Positions 11,126-19,767 of a stretch of DNA of 64,000 nucleotides are shown here, piece by piece (positions within the stretch are counted from its first letter, which is position 1; every line of letters starts with the position of its first letter). The DNA is from Gilliamella sp. N-G2 (GTDB lineage Bacteria > Pseudomonadota > Gammaproteobacteria > Enterobacterales > Orbaceae). Location: the NCBI RefSeq assembly GCF_002142215.1, contig NZ_NAST01000015.1, positions 1 to 64,000 of the forward strand, read 5' to 3'. The notes beneath the pieces were generated by a model. The model was not told the DNA's origin. It made no database searches and was given only the letters and a program-made list of their open reading frames with translations. The translations under genes and the position numbers were made by a program.

Positions 11126-13648
11126 CTATTCTCCTAACATAGTTTGACGTTCTTCAAGAGTTGCTGGGCGATGTTGATCGCGTTCAGGCACAAATTGAAC
11201 ATTATCATCACGCTTAGAACTATTAACAAAATGGGCAAAACGGATTTGTGCTGCTGGGTTATCCACTGTTTCTTTCCATTCGCAGACTACTAATTGTCGA
11301 ACCCGATCCATCTCTTTTTCTAGTTCGGCATTAATACCTAACTTGTCATCAATAATCACACTACGTAAATAATCGATTCCTCCTTCAAGATTCTCAAACC
11401 AAACGGAAGTTCGTTGTAATTTATCAGCTGTGCGAATATAGAACATGATAAAACGATCTAAATAACGTATAAGCGTCTCTTTATCTAAATCCGCAGCAAG
11501 TAAATCAGCATGACGAGGCTTCATACCTCCATTACCACAAACATATAGATTCCAACCTTTTTCAGTAGCAATAACACCAATATCTTTACCTTGCGCCTCC
11601 GCACACTCCCGAGTACAACCTGAAACACCAAGTTTAAATTTATGAGGTGCTCTAATACCTTTATAACGATTTTCTAATTCAACCCCAAAACCGACACTAT
11701 CGCCAACACCAAAACGACACCAAGTACTACCCACACATGTTTTAGCCATACGTAACGCCTTCGCATAGGCATGACCACTTTCAAAACCAGCGGCTATGAG
11801 CTCTTTCCAAATAGCTGGAAGATCGTCTTTTTGTGCACCGAATAAACCAATTCGCTGAGATCCGGTGATTTTAGAATACAGATTATATTTCCTTGCAATC
11901 TGGCCGATCGCAATTAAGCCTTCTGGTGTAATTTCACCACCAGCACTACGTGGGATAATGGAATAAGTACCATTTTTCTGGATGTTACCTAAAAAAATGT
12001 CATTACTATCTTGCAAAGGAACAAGATCTGGTTTAAGAATATAATTATTCCAACATGATGCTAATATTGACCCAATTGTTGGTTTACAAACTTCGCAACC
12101 ATAACCAGTACCATGTTTTGTAATCACTTCACTGAAAGAAGTTAATCCTTCAACTCGAATAAGATGGAAAAGCTCTTGACGAGAATATTTAAAATGTTCA
12201 CAAAGGGCATGACTAACTTCAATACCTTGCTTAGCTAATTCTAAATTAAGGATTTGTGTTACTAATGGAATACAGCCACCACATCCAGTACCTGCTTTCG
12301 TTTCGGTTTTAATTGCTGCCACCGTATGACAACCAGCATGAATAGCTTGCACAATTTTTGCTTTTGTTACATCAAAACAAGAACATATTTGTGCATTATC
12401 CGGTAAAGCATCAGCGCCTAATACAGGTTTAGCTCCGGCATGAGAAGGTAAAATTAAGCTATCAGGATGTTCTGGCAGATCCATATTATTAAGCATTAAT
12501 TGTAATAAATTACTATAATCTGATGTATCACCAACTAATACAGCACCAAGCAATTTACTATTATCATTTGAAACCACTAATTTTTTATAAACTGGGATAT
12601 TTTCGTCTAAGTAAACATAACTCCGACAACCTAGTGTCTTCGCTTTGGCATCACCAATACTACCAACATCAACTCCCATCAATTTGAGTTTAGCACTCAT
12701 ATCAGCGCCTTCAAATTTAGCATTTTCGCCGATTAAATGGGCTAACGCGACCTGTGCCATTTTGTATCCAGGGGCAACAAGACCATAAACTTTACCTTGC
12801 CAACAAGCACACTCCCCAATCGCATAAATATCGGGATCTGATGTTTGACAATAATCGTTAACAACAATCCCACCACGAGGGCCAATATCAAGCTCACATG
12901 CTTTGGCTAATTGATCGCTAGGACGAATACCTGTTGAAAAAACAATAAAATCAATTTCAAGTGATGAACCATCAGAAAATTGCATAATTTTACCTGATGG
13001 CGTATGAATAATTTCTTGGGTATTTTTACTGGTATGAACACCAACCCCCATCTCCTCAATTTTTCGACGTAATTGTTCACCACCCATAGAATCAAGTTGC
13101 TCTGCCATTAACACTGGCGCAAATTCAACGACATGAGTTTCAATGCCTAAATTCTTTAGCGCCCCGGCAGCTTCAAGGCCAAGCAAACCGCCACCCACTA
13201 CTGCACCAGTTTTACAATTGCTGGCACAATTACGAATAGCATCAAGATCTTCAATAGTACGATAAACAAAACAATTTGCTCCATCAGCACCTTTAATTGG
13301 TGGTACCCATGGATAAGATCCCGTTGCAATAATCAATTTATCATAAGAGATTATTCGTCCTGTTTGTGAATGCACTTCTTTACGTTGTCGGTTAATTAAT
13401 ATAACCCGCTCATTAAGTAGAATATTTATATCATTTTCTTGATATAAACCTTCTCTAACTAAAGATAATGCTTCTGCGGTATGGCCTGAAAAGTAGGACG
13501 AGAGATGAACGCGATCGTAAGCAACTCTAGGCTCTTGGCAAAAAATAGTGATGTTGAACTTATCAGCCTGCATTTTCTCGATAATCTCTTCGACAAAACG
13601 ATGTCCAACCATCCCATTGCCAATAATGACAAGATTGGTTTTACTCAT
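11126..13648 (-). CDS. nirB: nitrite reductase (NADH) large subunit NirB
   Basis: The cytoplasmic siroheme enzyme reduces nitrite to ammonium with NADH. Domains in order: FAD/NADH oxidoreductase (LVIIGNGMVGHRFVEEI; VVGGGLLGLEAAGALK), a BFD-like [2Fe-2S] domain (ICSCFDVTKAKIV, GTGCGGC), a ferredoxin-like half-domain, and the siroheme/[4Fe-4S] domain with Cys in KTCVGSTWC and GCTRECAEAQGKD. A TTG 4 codons upstream would lie inside the Shine-Dalgarno GGAG, so the ATG at 13648 is chosen (840 residues; E. coli 847). The operon continues nirD-nirC-cysG. Confidence 0.96.
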   Translation of the reverse strand: MSKTNLVIIGNGMVGHRFVEEIIEKMQADKFNITIFCQEPRVAYDRVHLSSYFSGHTAEALSLVREGLYQENDINILLNERVILINRQRKEVHSQTGRIISYDKLIIATGSYPWVPPIKGADGANCFVYRTIEDLDAIRNCASNCKTGAVVGGGLLGLEAAGALKNLGIETHVVEFAPVLMAEQLDSMGGEQLRRKIEEMGVGVHTSKNTQEIIHTPSGKIMQFSDGSSLEIDFIVFSTGIRPSDQLAKACELDIGPRGGIVVNDYCQTSDPDIYAIGECACWQGKVYGLVAPGYKMAQVALAHLIGENAKFEGADMSAKLKLMGVDVGSIGDAKAKTLGCRSYVYLDENIPVYKKLVVSNDNSKLLGAVLVGDTSDYSNLLQLMLNNMDLPEHPDSLILPSHAGAKPVLGADALPDNAQICSCFDVTKAKIVQAIHAGCHTVAAIKTETKAGTGCGGCIPLVTQILNLELAKQGIEVSHALCEHFKYSRQELFHLIRVEGLTSFSEVITKHGTGYGCEVCKPTIGSILASCWNNYILKPDLVPLQDSNDIFLGNIQKNGTYSIIPRSAGGEITPEGLIAIGQIARKYNLYSKITGSQRIGLFGAQKDDLPAIWKELIAAGFESGHAYAKALRMAKTCVGSTWCRFGVGDSVGFGVELENRYKGIRAPHKFKLGVSGCTRECAEAQGKDIGVIATEKGWNLYVCGNGGMKPRHADLLAADLDKETLIRYLDRFIMFYIRTADKLQRTSVWFENLEGGIDYLRSVIIDDKLGINAELEKEMDRVRQLVVCEWKETVDNPAAQIRFAHFVNSSKRDDNVQFVPERDQHRPATLEERQTMLGE

Positions 13649-13725
13649 AAAAAGCTCCAAATTTATTTTTAATTCAATTAGTTAATTTTTATCTAATTGA
13701 TATTTTAAGGAACTTTAACCAGAAT

Positions 13726-13739
13726 ATAATTATCCTCAA
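13726..13739 (-). promoter_or_regulatory. weak FNR-like site upstream of nirB
   Basis: On the minus strand TTGAG-GATA-ATTAT matches 7 of 10 defined positions of the FNR consensus TTGAT-N4-ATCAA. A -10-like TAAAAT lies at 13707-13702. FNR activation of nirB is established in E. coli; this match alone is weak. Confidence 0.3.
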
Positions 13740-13743
13740 GGGT

Positions 13744-13759
13744 TACCACTTTAGTAGTA
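13744..13759 (-). promoter_or_regulatory. 7-2-7 NarP/NarL binding site upstream of nirB
   Basis: TACCACT (13744-13750) and AGTAGTA (13753-13759) are inverted heptamers separated by 2 bp. Both fit the Nar heptamer TACYNMT at every position. NarP is known to need the 7-2-7 arrangement. It lies about 95 bp before the nirB start, and narQ-narP are encoded about 6.5 kb away. Confidence 0.7.
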
Positions 13760-13834
13760 GATCAAATAATAATTTTGAAAACAATGAGTTATCTTTTTTC
13801 ACTATTTAACTATCAAGCAACATTAGAATATTAT

Positions 13835-13850
13835 TATGATAAACATCACA
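13835..13850 (+). promoter_or_regulatory. CRP-type site upstream of the marR-like gene
   Basis: TATGA-TAAACA-TCACA matches 9 of 10 core positions of the CRP consensus. Its centre is about 62 bp before the predicted start of the regulator's transcript, a class I position. The inner TGAT-N4-ATCA also resembles an FNR site. Confidence 0.5.
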
Positions 13851-13870
13851 AATTACGAATAAAAAAAGGA

Positions 13871-13898
13871 TTGTCAATTAGGATTAAATAAGTATAAT
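13871..13898 (+). promoter_or_regulatory. promoter of the marR-like gene
   Basis: TTGTCA (13871-13876), a 16-bp spacer and TATAAT (13893-13898) form a near-consensus sigma-70 promoter. The repeated operator-like element begins on the last base of the -10. Confidence 0.7.
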
Positions 13899-13915
13899 TA
13901 GCCGACTAAATAAAT
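13898..13915 (+). promoter_or_regulatory. operator-like element, copy 1 (before the marR-like gene)
   Basis: TTAGCCGACTAAATAAAT contains the inverted repeat TTAG-N4-CTAA and lies on the predicted transcription start. A copy with one difference occurs at 14469-14486 before the hlyD-like gene. A site shared by the regulator and its neighbouring efflux genes is the expected layout for MarR autorepression. Confidence 0.65.
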
Positions 13916-13928
13916 TAGGTAATGACAA

Positions 13929-14426
13929 TTGAATTACAATTCAAGAATACTTCCTTCTCGCGAAACTTTAGCAAAAGCACAAAGATTTAATGATGAAATT
14001 ATTGAGGTTTCAGGCGTTGATCTTGTCTTAAGTTTAATCACCACCGCCGATTTAATTCGATCAAATATTTATGCACAACTAGCCAAAGATTATGATGTAT
14101 CTGAAGGAAAATTTGCCTTGTTAATGTCACTATATAGTGAAGGAGAAACTTGCGCTAGCGAGTTAGCATTAAGAGTTGGCGTAACACCAGCAACCGTTTC
14201 GGTAATGGTGAAACGAATGTTAGCAGCACCCGATCCTTTAATATCAATGACCAAAAGTGGAGAAGATGGCCGCTCTCGACTAATCACCCTTACTGCAACA
14301 GGGGAAAATCTTATTCAAAAGGCATTACCTAATCACTTAAAATCGATTCGTGCTTTTGCTCAAGTCTTAAATCCACAAGAGCAGGAATCTTTAATTGCAA
14401 TGTTACGCAAATTATTGCGTAAATAA
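13929..14426 (+). CDS. MarR-family transcriptional regulator
   Basis: The 165-residue protein has a winged HTH: EGKFALLMSLYSEGE, then recognition helix region ASELALRVGVTPATVSVMVKRML and wing DGRSRLITLTATG. The only plausible start is TTG at 13929, 8 bp after AGGT; the ATG at 13922 is out of frame. MarR proteins repress and usually sense small ligands. The nearby HlyD/permease genes, with the same operator-like element, are the probable targets. Confidence 0.88.
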   Translation: MNYNSRILPSRETLAKAQRFNDEIIEVSGVDLVLSLITTADLIRSNIYAQLAKDYDVSEGKFALLMSLYSEGETCASELALRVGVTPATVSVMVKRMLAAPDPLISMTKSGEDGRSRLITLTATGENLIQKALPNHLKSIRAFAQVLNPQEQESLIAMLRKLLRK

Positions 14427-14463
14427 TTGCCAATAATTATTCATAATCATGATATTTTAACAA

Positions 14464-14486
14464 TATACTTAGCTGACTAAATAAAT
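14464..14486 (+). promoter_or_regulatory. -10 and operator-like element, copy 2 (before the hlyD-like gene)
   Basis: TATACT (14464-14469) is followed directly by TTAGCTGACTAAATAAAT (14469-14486), which runs into the ATG at 14485. It differs from copy 1 by one base. No Shine-Dalgarno is visible and a start about 7 nt after the -10 would leave a leader of roughly 8 nt, so the mRNA may be nearly leaderless. No good -35 was found. Confidence 0.55.
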
Positions 14487-15621
14487 GAAAAATAAATTAA
14501 ACTTAAATTTACCCAAAAACATTAAAATTCCTGCTATATTTTTATTGCTACTTCTATTTGGATCTACATTAATTTGTCTTGGTTCAAGAAATGATGCAGT
14601 AACTGTTGCTAAAAGTATCAAATCAGGGGTATTAACCGCTGATGAAATCAATGTTGCCTTTCAAAATGTAGGTGGAAAAGTAATTAAACGCTTTGTCCAA
14701 GAATCACAATTCGTTAAAAAAGGCGACCCATTAATGCAACTTGAAGATATTGATACCAAGCTATCAATTGATCGCTTGCAAGCATTAGTTGATAGTCAAA
14801 CTGCTGCGGTTAATCAAGAACAAGCAGCAATCGAAATCACTGAAAATGAAATCAATCTTAATGAGTTATCAACTTGGCGAAAAATTGAGGAAGTTAAAGC
14901 TAACCTTGAAGCGGCAAAGTCTGCTCGTGATCTAGCTAATACTGAATTTCAACGCCATACTCAATTAAGAAAAACGGGCGGTACTTCTCAATCACAACTT
15001 GATGCTGCACGAAATGTCTACATTAGTACCAAAATGCAGGTTGTACAGATTGAAAGCCAATTATCAACCTTAATGATTGGCGCAACTCCAGACCAAATTA
15101 ACCAGTTTGAACAAACTAGAAATGCCACAGGTATGACATTGCAATCAATTACTATTGATCGACAAAAACTGCAAAATCGTCAAAATCAGCTTGCTCAAAT
15201 TAAAGCGCAATTAGCACAAGCTCAAGCTGATTTAAAACAATTACAAGTCAATTACGATCGACTAACATTAGTTGCGCCAGAAGATGGTAAAGTTCTAAAA
15301 CTGATGTTTGAAGATGGTGAGATGGCACCTGCTGGAGCACCAGCTGTATTATTAGAAACTGATCGCAAATATGTCGATATCTATGTTAATGAAAAAATGG
15401 TCAATGATTATCAACCAGGCACAAAGGTGAAAGCGAATGTTATCGCATTAGATAAAACCGTAAAAGGCACCGTTCGATTTGCAACTGCTGCGCCATCATT
15501 TGCTGACTTACGCATGACTCGAGAACGAGGACAGGCTGATTTAACATCTTACCAAGTCAGAATTTATATGGAATCTATTCCACAACTATTAACCGGTATG
15601 ACAATTGAGGTTGATCAATGA
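14485..15621 (+). CDS. HlyD-family periplasmic adaptor (membrane fusion) protein
   Basis: The 378-residue protein has an N-terminal membrane anchor (about 10-32) and a biotinyl-lipoyl-like half motif (VGGKVIKRFVQESQFVKKGD). A long coiled-coil hairpin (about 100-255) leads to the second lipoyl half (LVAPEDGKVLKLMFEDGE) and a beta-barrel domain. Such adaptors link inner-membrane exporters to an outer-membrane channel. The stop overlaps the permease start, so the two are coupled. The substrate is unknown. Confidence 0.88.
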   Translation: MKNKLNLNLPKNIKIPAIFLLLLLFGSTLICLGSRNDAVTVAKSIKSGVLTADEINVAFQNVGGKVIKRFVQESQFVKKGDPLMQLEDIDTKLSIDRLQALVDSQTAAVNQEQAAIEITENEINLNELSTWRKIEEVKANLEAAKSARDLANTEFQRHTQLRKTGGTSQSQLDAARNVYISTKMQVVQIESQLSTLMIGATPDQINQFEQTRNATGMTLQSITIDRQKLQNRQNQLAQIKAQLAQAQADLKQLQVNYDRLTLVAPEDGKVLKLMFEDGEMAPAGAPAVLLETDRKYVDIYVNEKMVNDYQPGTKVKANVIALDKTVKGTVRFATAAPSFADLRMTRERGQADLTSYQVRIYMESIPQLLTGMTIEVDQ

Positions 15622-16778
15622 TGCGACAAAACATCATTAAATCTATGCTTGAAGAGCTTGACGCTATGTTGTCAGGCCACTTCATTCCTTATTATAAAGT
15701 GTGCCTAGGTTTAGCAGCCATCGTATCACTTATTTTTTCAATTGTTCTGAGTCATGGTTCAGTTTTTGAAGGAAAAATTGCCGTTATAGATCTTGATGGT
15801 TCTAATTATTCAACTGAATTAATCAGTAAGGTAAATACATCACCATTTATTGAAATAACAGAAGTGATTCGATCGCCAGTTAATCCAATTACCTTGGTTT
15901 CACATGATCGTAATTTAGGCGTGTTATATATCCCTAAAGGGCTAGAAAAATCATTAAAGAAAGGGGACCGTACGGTTAAATTAGGTTATTTTGCTGATGA
16001 CTCAAATGATGCCCAAAATGCCAAAGTAATGCAAAGCCTTAATGAAATTATCCCTGAATCAGGTGCAGAATTAAGTGTTGGTAAAGTAGCAGCATTAGGA
16101 CTAGGTCGAGAAGCAACAGAAGCGACCTTATCACCAATGCAATTAAAAACGAGAACCATGTTTAATCCGGCTAGTTCATCAACAATATCCACGATTATCT
16201 ATTTTGTTTACTTCTTTTCATCATTAACCTATGGTTTAACCTCGTTAATGATTATTGGTCGATTAAAAACCATGGGGATGTGGAATACAGTAATTGAACG
16301 AGGATTTTTACCATTATTAGCCAGAACAGTGCCTTATGCCCTATTTTATACCACTGCTTTAACCTTAATCACGGCAATACTAGTAATATTTGGTCAATTA
16401 CGTTTTGATGGTAACTATTTTACCTTCGTACCAAGCATTTTTATGACTGGTTTAGCTTTTGGTTGGTTAGGTTTACTACTATCTTGGAAAACAAACCATC
16501 CCGGCGAAGGAGCAAGTAAAATGATTTTCCTTGTCCCTCCTGGCTTTATTATGGGTGGTTCAACCATGGCAGTAGGCATTATGCCAATATGGGCCTTTTA
16601 TGTTAGTCATGCCTTTCCATTAGTTTGGTTATTTCGCTTCTTTCGTGACATAGGTATACGCGGACGTTCATTTATCGATATGTTATCAACATATGGTATC
16701 TTCATTATCTATTTAACCGTTATTGCTTTTGCCGTGATGATGTTTGTTAATCGCAGTAAAAATAGCCAAGTAGAATAA
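15618..16778 (+). CDS. ABC-2-type membrane permease
   Basis: The 386-residue protein has one TM near 28-48, a large extracytoplasmic region (about 50-188) and about five further TM segments to residue 378. This is the ABC-2/YhgE-like exporter topology. Two alternative ATG codons (15618, 15621) overlap the end of the hlyD-like gene. No ATP-binding subunit lies next to it, so it either borrows an ATPase encoded elsewhere or works without one. Confidence 0.82.
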   Translation: MMRQNIIKSMLEELDAMLSGHFIPYYKVCLGLAAIVSLIFSIVLSHGSVFEGKIAVIDLDGSNYSTELISKVNTSPFIEITEVIRSPVNPITLVSHDRNLGVLYIPKGLEKSLKKGDRTVKLGYFADDSNDAQNAKVMQSLNEIIPESGAELSVGKVAALGLGREATEATLSPMQLKTRTMFNPASSSTISTIIYFVYFFSSLTYGLTSLMIIGRLKTMGMWNTVIERGFLPLLARTVPYALFYTTALTLITAILVIFGQLRFDGNYFTFVPSIFMTGLAFGWLGLLLSWKTNHPGEGASKMIFLVPPGFIMGGSTMAVGIMPIWAFYVSHAFPLVWLFRFFRDIGIRGRSFIDMLSTYGIFIIYLTVIAFAVMMFVNRSKNSQVE

Positions 16779-17110
16779 AAGAAAAATGGTATATAGCTTA
16801 AAGAAAAACTACCAATGGTAAAAATAGAGCCCCAAAATTGGCTCAATAATCATAGTAATAGAGCATCTATTATTATTGAATATATTTTGCTAAAGAAACA
16901 TTAGAGTTAGGAAGCAGTCAAATTAATACCTACCTTTTGTTGATTTTTGACCTTTAAACAGATCATCGATAATATAAATTAATAATGGATAACACCGTTG
17001 ATAATATGTTCAAATCAAGCAGATATTGAACATATTATCAACAATTACTCAATAAGATATTTGCGGATTCAAATGTGATTAAATAAAGCAATAAATTTAC
17101 TAATCATACT
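16779..17110. other. convergent intergenic region
   Basis: This 332-bp AT-rich stretch lies between the ends of the permease gene and the phosphatase gene. It holds a small stem (GAGCC/GGCTC near 16826-16844) without a U-tract and a long perfect inverted repeat (listed separately). No coding sequence was recognised. Confidence 0.6.
16997..17042. repeat. perfect 17-bp inverted repeat
   Basis: GTTGATAATATGTTCAA (16997-17013) is the exact complement of TTGAACATATTATCAAC (17026-17042), with a 12-nt loop. It lies between convergent genes and has no U-tract on either side, so it is not a standard intrinsic terminator. Confidence 0.8.
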
Positions 17111-17767
17111 TCATACCTTATTCTTTAAAATTTCAAAATTGTTCTGGTTTAATTTATTGATGACTAACTCGTCAAAAGAATTAATATTTAACATACGATT
17201 ATCATCAAGTGAGTTAGGAGTGTTAACAGTAATAATTTGACAATGCGCATTCAATGCTGATTCAATGCCCGCTTTAGAATCTTCAAAAACAATGCACTCA
17301 TCAGCAGGTAATCCGAGTAAATCTGCACCTTGTAGATAGCCATCAGGCGCAGGCTTTGTTTTAAAAACCATTTCACCGGTAATAAAAACTTTCGGTTTAG
17401 CTACATTGAGAATAGCAAAACGAGAATCCGCTACTTTTTTGGTACCAGAGGTTACAACTCCCCAAGGAATATTAAGTGAAGATAACTGTTGTAAGAAATG
17501 ACTTGCACCAGATATTTCATCAATATCTTTGATATCTTGAGCCTCTAATTGTTCCAGCCAATGATACTCTTGTGTGATAAAACTTTCTGGCTTATTAGGT
17601 AAGAATAGTTTTATATTATCGATAGCTTTACGGCCATGAATGGTTTTTAATACATAGGAATGATTAAGTTGGTGGCGCTCGGCAAAGCCTAACCAGCAGC
17701 GTTCAACTGCTGGTAATGAGTTAACTAATGTACCATCTAAATCAAATAAAATACCCTTTGCTTGCAT
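17111..17767 (-). CDS. hxpA: HAD-family sugar phosphatase, HxpA (YfbT)-like
   Basis: This haloacid-dehalogenase phosphatase of the beta-phosphoglucomutase/2-deoxyglucose-6-phosphatase group shows motif I LFDLDGTLVNS, motif II VVTSGT, a conserved Lys in KTKPAPDGY, and motif IV FEDSKAGIESA. The frame reads through from the end of gatY, but the conserved start is the ATG at 17767 (218 residues; E. coli YfbT 216), 1 bp after the gatY stop. Placement suggests dephosphorylation of hexitol or hexose phosphates that accumulate. Substrate is inferred. Confidence 0.85.
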   Translation of the reverse strand: MQAKGILFDLDGTLVNSLPAVERCWLGFAERHQLNHSYVLKTIHGRKAIDNIKLFLPNKPESFITQEYHWLEQLEAQDIKDIDEISGASHFLQQLSSLNIPWGVVTSGTKKVADSRFAILNVAKPKVFITGEMVFKTKPAPDGYLQGADLLGLPADECIVFEDSKAGIESALNAHCQIITVNTPNSLDDNRMLNINSFDELVINKLNQNNFEILKNKV

Positions 17768-17768
17768 A

Positions 17769-18626
<858 letters not shown>

Positions 18627-18644
18627 TTACTCCTAATTAAAATT

Positions 18645-19583
18645 TTAAATAATTTCTTTAATCTCAACTTGTTGATAATATTCATGATAGTTATTCATAT
18701 TAACAAACCCAGTTTGAGCCTCCATGGCATTTAACATTCCCATAGTCATGGCACGTTTTAACATAACCTCTATTGATTCATTTTCATGTAGACTGACCGC
18801 AAGCCCTGCTAAAGTGATATCACCAGAGCCTACTGGATTAACAACATTGATTTTCGGGATGGAAACCTGATAAAAGTGATTAAAACAACGAGCAAAAGCA
18901 CCATTTTTACCCAATGAAATAACAATCAAAGGGATATCATCAAGAGAGTCGTGTTTGAGTGCTTTTATTAATGAATGGCTATTATTAACATCTAAATCCA
19001 TCTGAATAATCTGTTTTAATTCTTCTTGATTGGGTTTTATTAAATAAGGTTTATATTGAGATTTGAGGGTGGTTAGTAACATTTGTCCCGAAGAATCAAG
19101 CAAAACCGGGATTTGATATTCAATAGCTACCTCAATTAAATTCACATAGAAATTGACGGGAAAACCAAGAGGTAATGATCCGGAAATCGTAATAATTTTT
19201 ACATGATTGAGTAACTTTTTATAGTGTTGTAAGAATTGTTCAACATCATCATTATCTAACCGAGGACCGGCCTCAAGAATCTCGGTTTGATTACCCTGAT
19301 GTAAAATTGCTATGCAATTTCTTGATTCTTTTTGGGTTACATAAAAGTTATAAGCTATATTATCTTCATCTAACTGCTCTTGAATAAATTTACCGGTAGT
19401 GCCACCAATAATTCCTGTCGCTAAAACAGGAATATTTGAAAAATTTATTCCTCGCGTAACATTAAGACCTTTACCACCAGCGGTTTTTCTTGTATTTGAT
19501 ACCCGATTGACATCATTAATAACTAATTTATCTAAAGAGTATGAAATATCGACTGATGGATTCATCGTAATTGTTAATATCAT
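18645..19583 (-). CDS. lacC: PfkB-family tagatose-6-phosphate kinase (LacC-like)
   Basis: This 312-residue sugar-phosphate kinase starts MILTITMNPSVDISY. It has the substrate-side motif KTAGGKGLNVTR and the anion-hole/catalytic motif NPVGSGD with Asp255. The N-terminus resembles LacC tagatose-6-phosphate kinases of Gram-positive bacteria more than FruK or PfkB; that is a judgement from recalled sequences. It would supply tagatose 1,6-bisphosphate to adjacent GatY. An inverted repeat sequesters its Shine-Dalgarno. FruK is the main alternative. Confidence 0.8.
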   Translation of the reverse strand: MILTITMNPSVDISYSLDKLVINDVNRVSNTRKTAGGKGLNVTRGINFSNIPVLATGIIGGTTGKFIQEQLDEDNIAYNFYVTQKESRNCIAILHQGNQTEILEAGPRLDNDDVEQFLQHYKKLLNHVKIITISGSLPLGFPVNFYVNLIEVAIEYQIPVLLDSSGQMLLTTLKSQYKPYLIKPNQEELKQIIQMDLDVNNSHSLIKALKHDSLDDIPLIVISLGKNGAFARCFNHFYQVSIPKINVVNPVGSGDITLAGLAVSLHENESIEVMLKRAMTMGMLNAMEAQTGFVNMNNYHEYYQQVEIKEII

Positions 19584-19584
19584 T

Positions 19585-19616
19585 TTCTCACCTATGCATT
19601 TACATCATTGTGAGAA
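19585..19616 (-). promoter_or_regulatory. hairpin over the lacC-like ribosome binding site
   Basis: In the mRNA TTCTCAC (19616-19610) pairs with GTGAGAA (19591-19585) across an 18-nt loop. The second arm lies inside the Shine-Dalgarno AGGTGAGA just before the ATG at 19583, so the fold could reduce initiation. Confidence 0.45.
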
Positions 19617-19627
19617 ATAACAATCTT

Positions 19628-19642
19628 AAATGATCTTCATTT
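19628..19642. repeat. 6-3-6 palindrome upstream of the lacC-like gene
   Basis: AAATGA-TCT-TCATTT is a perfect inverted repeat 45-60 bp before the lacC-like start. It may be an operator for this sub-operon. It does not resemble the TTTCGAAA sites near gatA and gatR. Confidence 0.35.
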
Positions 19643-19767
19643 GCCAATATGCTTGAATTCATCGACAACTATGAAAAAATTTCATATTGCAATGAATTAC
19701 AATTTATTATCTCGCCAATTATTTGAGATCAATATTAAATAAAGTTTAAAAATCGACAGTGACACGA

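Noticed and set aside
13649-13660. TTG start giving a 4-residue longer NirB
   Set aside because: That codon overlaps the Shine-Dalgarno of the ATG at 13648.
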